Positions 6,329-8,630 of a stretch of DNA of 8,630 nt are shown here, piece by piece. Position 1 is the first letter of the stretch, and every line of letters begins with the position of its first letter. Both the position numbers and the translations under genes were made by a program. Location of the stretch: positions 1-8,630 of the forward strand of contig CAMLSH010000145.1 of the NCBI GenBank assembly GCA_946482625.1, in the 5' to 3' direction. The DNA comes from an uncultured Opitutaceae bacterium (GTDB lineage Bacteria; Verrucomicrobiota; Verrucomicrobiae; Opitutales; Opitutaceae). The notes under the pieces are model-generated. The model had not been told where the DNA came from and ran no database searches. It saw only the letters and a list, made by a program, of their open reading frames with translations.

Positions 6329-7297
6329 ATGGCTCGAAGAAAATCTGCTGGTGCGCTGCCGCGGTCGTTCCGGCGCGCGAAGGTGTTTGTCGTCGCGAAC
6401 CTCGTATTGTGGGGACTGATCGGCGGGTGGTTTTTATTTCAACCGCCGGCGCGCAAAGAGGAGGTCGCGCGGCTGGTCGGGAATTGGGCGGGTGGGCAGA
6501 AGAACGTCACCGCGTTCGAGGTCGCGTGGGATCTTTGGCAGATTTACGGGAGCGAAGACTTCGTCGGTGGAGCGGTCGCGCTCGGGGAAAATCACTCGGA
6601 GGTGCAGACGCACGTTTACGGAGGCGAGTTGCCGATAACGAACCGCAAGGTACTGCGGGTGCTGGCGAACGAGGGTTATCTGGTTGGCTACAGCGAGGCG
6701 CTGGGGAATCCGCTGTGGGCGGCGTATCGCGTGCGCGACGTGGAGGCACTGGAGGCGCCGAAACGACCGGATGATTTTCGGGTGGATGTGCGGACGGCGG
6801 CGCGGGTGGAGCCTGAGGATTATTCACGAAGCGGATACGATCGCGGGCATCTGGCGCCGAACTACGCGATCGCGACGCGCTATGGAAAGGCAGCGCAGGA
6901 GGAGACGTTTTTGATGTCGAACATCGTGCCGCAGAAACATGGGTTGAACGCGGGACTTTGGCGGGAGTTGGAGATGAAAATCGCGACGAGTTATGCGGCG
7001 CGGTTTGGCGAAGTGTGGGTGATGGCGGGGCCGGTGTTTGGAGCTCAGCCGACGAAGTTGCAGCGACGCGTGGCGGTGCCTGAGGGGTTTTTTATGATCG
7101 TGGTCGACGAGAGCGACGGGCGCGTGCGGGCACAGGCGTTTTTGTTTCCGCAGGAAACGGCCGAGGGCGACGAACTTGGAAAATACGTCGTCAGCATCGA
7201 CGAGATCGAGGAGCGCACGGCCTTGGATTTTTTGAGCGTGCTGCCGGACGAGGCGGAGGCGGTGTTGGAGTCAAAGCGCGTCGCCAGAGTCTGGTGA
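6329..7297 (+). CDS. Membrane-anchored DNA/RNA non-specific endonuclease (NucA/NucG type)
   Basis: A 322-residue sugar-non-specific nuclease of the beta-beta-alpha-metal family. Seen: motif DRGHLAPNYA with catalytic His174, then LMSNIVPQKHGLNAGLW with Asn207 and Glu215 at the metal-site spacing known from Serratia nuclease (Asn119 and Glu127, 8 residues apart). The domain covers about 93-310. The N-terminus carries Arg/Lys residues up to 18, then a hydrophobic helix (about 19-37), predicting a cytoplasmic N-terminus and a periplasmic nuclease held in the inner membrane; cleavage as a signal peptide is less likely. An in-frame GTG at 6203 would add 42 residues, but these translate the REP-like hairpin and have low complexity, so the ATG just before the basic segment is preferred. 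No immunity or inhibitor gene is adjacent. Roles in nucleic acid scavenging or defence against incoming DNA are both possible. Confidence 0.85.
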   Translation: MARRKSAGALPRSFRRAKVFVVANLVLWGLIGGWFLFQPPARKEEVARLVGNWAGGQKNVTAFEVAWDLWQIYGSEDFVGGAVALGENHSEVQTHVYGGELPITNRKVLRVLANEGYLVGYSEALGNPLWAAYRVRDVEALEAPKRPDDFRVDVRTAARVEPEDYSRSGYDRGHLAPNYAIATRYGKAAQEETFLMSNIVPQKHGLNAGLWRELEMKIATSYAARFGEVWVMAGPVFGAQPTKLQRRVAVPEGFFMIVVDESDGRVRAQAFLFPQETAEGDELGKYVVSIDEIEERTALDFLSVLPDEAEAVLESKRVARVW

Positions 7298-7325
7298 CGG
7301 CGCGGAGAGTTAACTGGCCGCGCCG
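7298..7325 (+). terminator. GC-rich hairpin directly after the nuclease stop
   Basis: CGGCGCGG (7298-7305) and CCGCGCCG (7318-7325) form a perfect 8-bp stem right after the stop codon. The 12-base loop contains the palindrome AGTTAACT. No T tract follows, so this may be a weak terminator or an mRNA end-protecting hairpin. Confidence 0.4.
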
Positions 7326-7363
7326 CCAACCCTCGGGTCCGAGTGGTCTGGGTGCCCCGAGCT

Positions 7364-7390
7364 CCGATGTAACGTAGTACGTTACATCGG
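7364..7390. repeat. 27-bp perfect palindrome
   Basis: CCGATGTAACGTA (7364-7376) is followed by a single G (7377) and the exact inverse TACGTTACATCGG (7378-7390). As RNA it could form an 11-bp hairpin with a 5-base loop; as DNA it is a full dyad. No T tract lies on either side, which argues against a terminator. It lies between two + strand genes. Possible roles are a protein-binding dyad, a mobile-element end or a dispersed repeat; none is shown. Confidence 0.6.
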
Positions 7391-7487
7391 GTGAGGGGGC
7401 GGGTGGTTTTTGGGGTGGGGCGCTTGGCGGGGGGCGTCTACGGGGCTTGCGTGGGAGGGAGGCGGTGGCTTTTTGTCTCAGCCCTGC

Positions 7488-8081
7488 ATGATTTCGCTGC
7501 TCGAAGGCAAAGGCTCCGGCGCCAAGAAACCGGCTGAAAAGGCGTTTTCGCTGCGCTTGACCGTGGCCGGCTGTAGCCCGCGGATCTGGCGGCGGTTGGT
7601 CGTGCGCGAGACGATGTGGCTGAGCCGTTTGCACGATTCCATCCAAGTGGCGTTTGAGTGGTTCGATTATCAGACGCACGTGTTCACGGTGGACGATCAG
7701 CGGTTTGGGAACCCGTTTCGTAAAGAGGAACTGGTGATCGAAGACGACCGCGATGTGGCGCTTTCGGATCTCGATCTGGGTTCGCGCGACAAGATGCTTT
7801 ATCACTACCAATTCGGCGAAGGCTGGGAGGTTGAGGTGCGCGTGGAGAAGGTCGTGCCGGTCGAGAAGGGCGTGAGTTATCCGATCTGCACTGGCGGCGA
7901 GCGGGCCGGGCCGCCGGAGGATTGCGGCGGGCTGGACGCTTTTCACGACATGCTGGCCTGCATCAAGGAGCCCAACACCGACCTCGGTCGGGAATGGCTG
8001 GAGTGGCTGGGGCCGGTTTACGACCCCGAGATTTGCGACGTCGAGAAGATCAATAAGTCGCTCAAAAAGTTGGGCAAGTAG
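7488..8081 (+). CDS. Plasmid pRiA4b ORF-3-like family protein
   Basis: A 197-residue protein matching the pRiA4b ORF-3-like family, found as passengers on plasmids and IS1096-type elements and also as lone chromosomal genes; its biochemical role is not established. Seen: the N-terminal LRLTVAGCSPRIWRRLVV (22-39), then LHDSIQVAFEWFDYQTHVF (48-66), HYQFGEGWEVEV (106-117) and the hallmark YPICTGGERAGPPEDCGG (131-148), then WLEWLGPVYDPEICDVEKIN near the end. All family blocks are present and in order, so it looks intact. The ATG at 7488 is chosen because homology begins near residue 20; an in-frame GTG at 7410 adds only a Gly/Trp-rich, unfamily-like stretch. No Shine-Dalgarno is visible. No transposase is next to it. 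Confidence 0.85.
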   Translation: MISLLEGKGSGAKKPAEKAFSLRLTVAGCSPRIWRRLVVRETMWLSRLHDSIQVAFEWFDYQTHVFTVDDQRFGNPFRKEELVIEDDRDVALSDLDLGSRDKMLYHYQFGEGWEVEVRVEKVVPVEKGVSYPICTGGERAGPPEDCGGLDAFHDMLACIKEPNTDLGREWLEWLGPVYDPEICDVEKINKSLKKLGK

Positions 8082-8171
8082 TTGGTTGAGCGGCGAAAAG
8101 GCCGTCGTATCTACGGCATGGAATGCGCCGGTCAAAAATCTGTATGAGATGCAATTATCCTGCGCGAGGCT

Positions 8172-8200
8172 TTGACTTCTGGGCGCGGGCGGCCGATGAA
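8172..8200 (+). promoter_or_regulatory. Possible sigma-70-like promoter
   Basis: TTGACT (8172-8177) matches the -35 consensus at 5 of 6 positions. After 17 bases comes GATGAA (8195-8200), matching -10 at only 3 of 6. It is suitably placed for the small downstream unit ending at 8604. Promoter rules in this lineage are uncertain. Confidence 0.25.
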
Positions 8201-8234
8201 AGGGGCGTTCTTTGAGGTTGTTCGTGTTTAGCGG

Positions 8235-8269
8235 GGAGGGTTCAGGCGGGTAACCGCTGCGAGCCTTCC
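8235..8269 (+). promoter_or_regulatory. Leader hairpin with GNRA tetraloop
   Basis: GGAGGGTTC (8235-8243) pairs with GAGCCTTCC (8261-8269) over 9 bp with two G-U pairs. Above a small internal loop, GCGG and CCGC (8246-8249 and 8254-8257) enclose GTAA, a GNRA tetraloop. The hairpin ends 8 bases before the ATG at 8278 and would crowd a ribosome there. It may be a translational control element or part of a structured RNA. Confidence 0.4.
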
Positions 8270-8277
8270 GTCTAACC

Positions 8278-8547
8278 ATGAACGACATGATCAGATACAT
8301 CCACGTTGGGATTCCTAGTGGGCTGGCCGGTTCTCCGGTCGCCTATTCGTTTGCTGGAACCGAGCGCGCAGAAGGGTCTGCACGCGAAGACGGCAAGCGC
8401 GACACTGGGAGCGTCCAAGGTGAAGAAGTGGACCGCAGCTTAGCGACCAAGTCGGAGTCTCCCTTTAAAACGGGTTTCCGTCGGGTGGTCGAAATTGTGG
8501 TGCGCAGCAGGGTTGTCGAAATCGGTTTCGCACAGCCGCTCGCCTGA
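8278..8547 (+). CDS. Small hypothetical protein (89 aa), weakly supported
   Basis: An 89-codon frame I do not recognise. No signal peptide, membrane segment or motif is visible; the middle (27-60) is hydrophilic and probably disordered. Near the end RVVEIVVRS is followed by RVVEIGFAQ, a 9-residue near-repeat (about 69-86) mirrored in the DNA as a 27-base tandem (8482 and 8509). Against a real gene: about 33 of 89 codons end in A or T, including AGA, AGG and TTA, unlike the strongly G/C-ending neighbours, and there is no Shine-Dalgarno. For it: an uninterrupted frame, a strong terminator 18 bases after the stop and a possible promoter upstream. It could be a recently acquired gene, a remnant, or a chance frame inside a non-coding RNA. 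Confidence 0.35.
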   Translation: MNDMIRYIHVGIPSGLAGSPVAYSFAGTERAEGSAREDGKRDTGSVQGEEVDRSLATKSESPFKTGFRRVVEIVVRSRVVEIGFAQPLA

Positions 8548-8565
8548 ATAATAAAGTAAACTACG

Positions 8566-8604
8566 CCGGGGTGATGACGAAGGTCGTCACCCCGGTTTTA
8601 TTTT
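8566..8604 (+). terminator. Strong intrinsic terminator, + strand
   Basis: CCGGGGTGATGAC (8566-8578) pairs with GTCGTCACCCCGG (8583-8595), a 13-bp stem with one U-G and a GAAG loop, followed by TTTTATTTT (8596-8604). It is the best terminator in the window and proves that something is transcribed on the + strand up to here. The other strand has only a broken T-rich flank (8549-8563). Confidence 0.9.
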
Positions 8605-8630
8605 GTCGGGGCGGTGGCGCGTGGGTGGGG

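Noticed and set aside
7410..7487. Upstream GTG start for the pRiA4b-like protein
   Set aside because: Adds a Gly/Trp-rich segment outside the family homology; the ATG at 7488 fits better.
7191..8300. Minus-strand frame (369 codons) opposite the pRiA4b-like gene
   Set aside because: Antisense to a gene with all its family motifs; the translation is Pro/Arg-rich and unrecognisable.
8207..8604. RNase P RNA, tmRNA or SRP RNA
   Set aside because: Length suits the first two, but none of their conserved sequence blocks are present.

Overview
The window is GC-rich DNA with dense coding, long intergenic gaps and hardly any recognisable Shine-Dalgarno sequences. The gene set (KamA-type aminomutase, GH74 xyloglucan hydrolase, TonB-dependent receptor under a TPP riboswitch, outward-facing NucA-type nuclease) fits a Gram-negative, plant-polysaccharide-degrading bacterium. 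Verrucomicrobiota of the Opitutaceae type is my best guess; this rests on overall character and not on a marker gene.

Layout. 1-1032 (+): 3' part of a lysine 2,3-aminomutase-like radical SAM enzyme. 1033-1399: non-coding gap with several strong hairpins, including a U-tailed + strand terminator and a possible small RNA. 1400-3667 (-): secreted GH74 seven-bladed double-propeller enzyme. 3668-4002: divergent control region containing a clear TPP riboswitch (about 3838-3948) followed by an intrinsic terminator (3943-3972). 4003-6162 (+): TonB-dependent outer-membrane receptor, which the riboswitch marks as a probable importer of thiamin or a thiamin precursor. 6163-6328: REP-like hairpin element. 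6329-7297 (+): membrane-anchored DNA/RNA non-specific endonuclease. 7298-7487: gap with a 27-bp perfect palindrome. 7488-8081 (+): pRiA4b ORF-3-like protein. 8082-8630: small, weakly supported ORF (8278-8547) preceded by a GNRA-capped hairpin and followed by a very strong terminator.

How the parts work together. The only functional link the sequence demonstrates is riboswitch plus receptor: thiamin pyrophosphate sensing controls outer-membrane uptake. The other genes look like independent transcription units. GH74 and the receptor are divergent and share a 335-bp control region, but nothing shows that GH74 responds to thiamin. No CRISPR array, tRNA, rRNA, transposase or clear defence system was seen.

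Most worth follow-up: the geometry of the riboswitch expression platform, the structured 1213-1342 element, the loss of the zinc site in the KamA-like enzyme, the 27-bp palindrome, and the 8172-8604 unit that may be RNA rather than protein.
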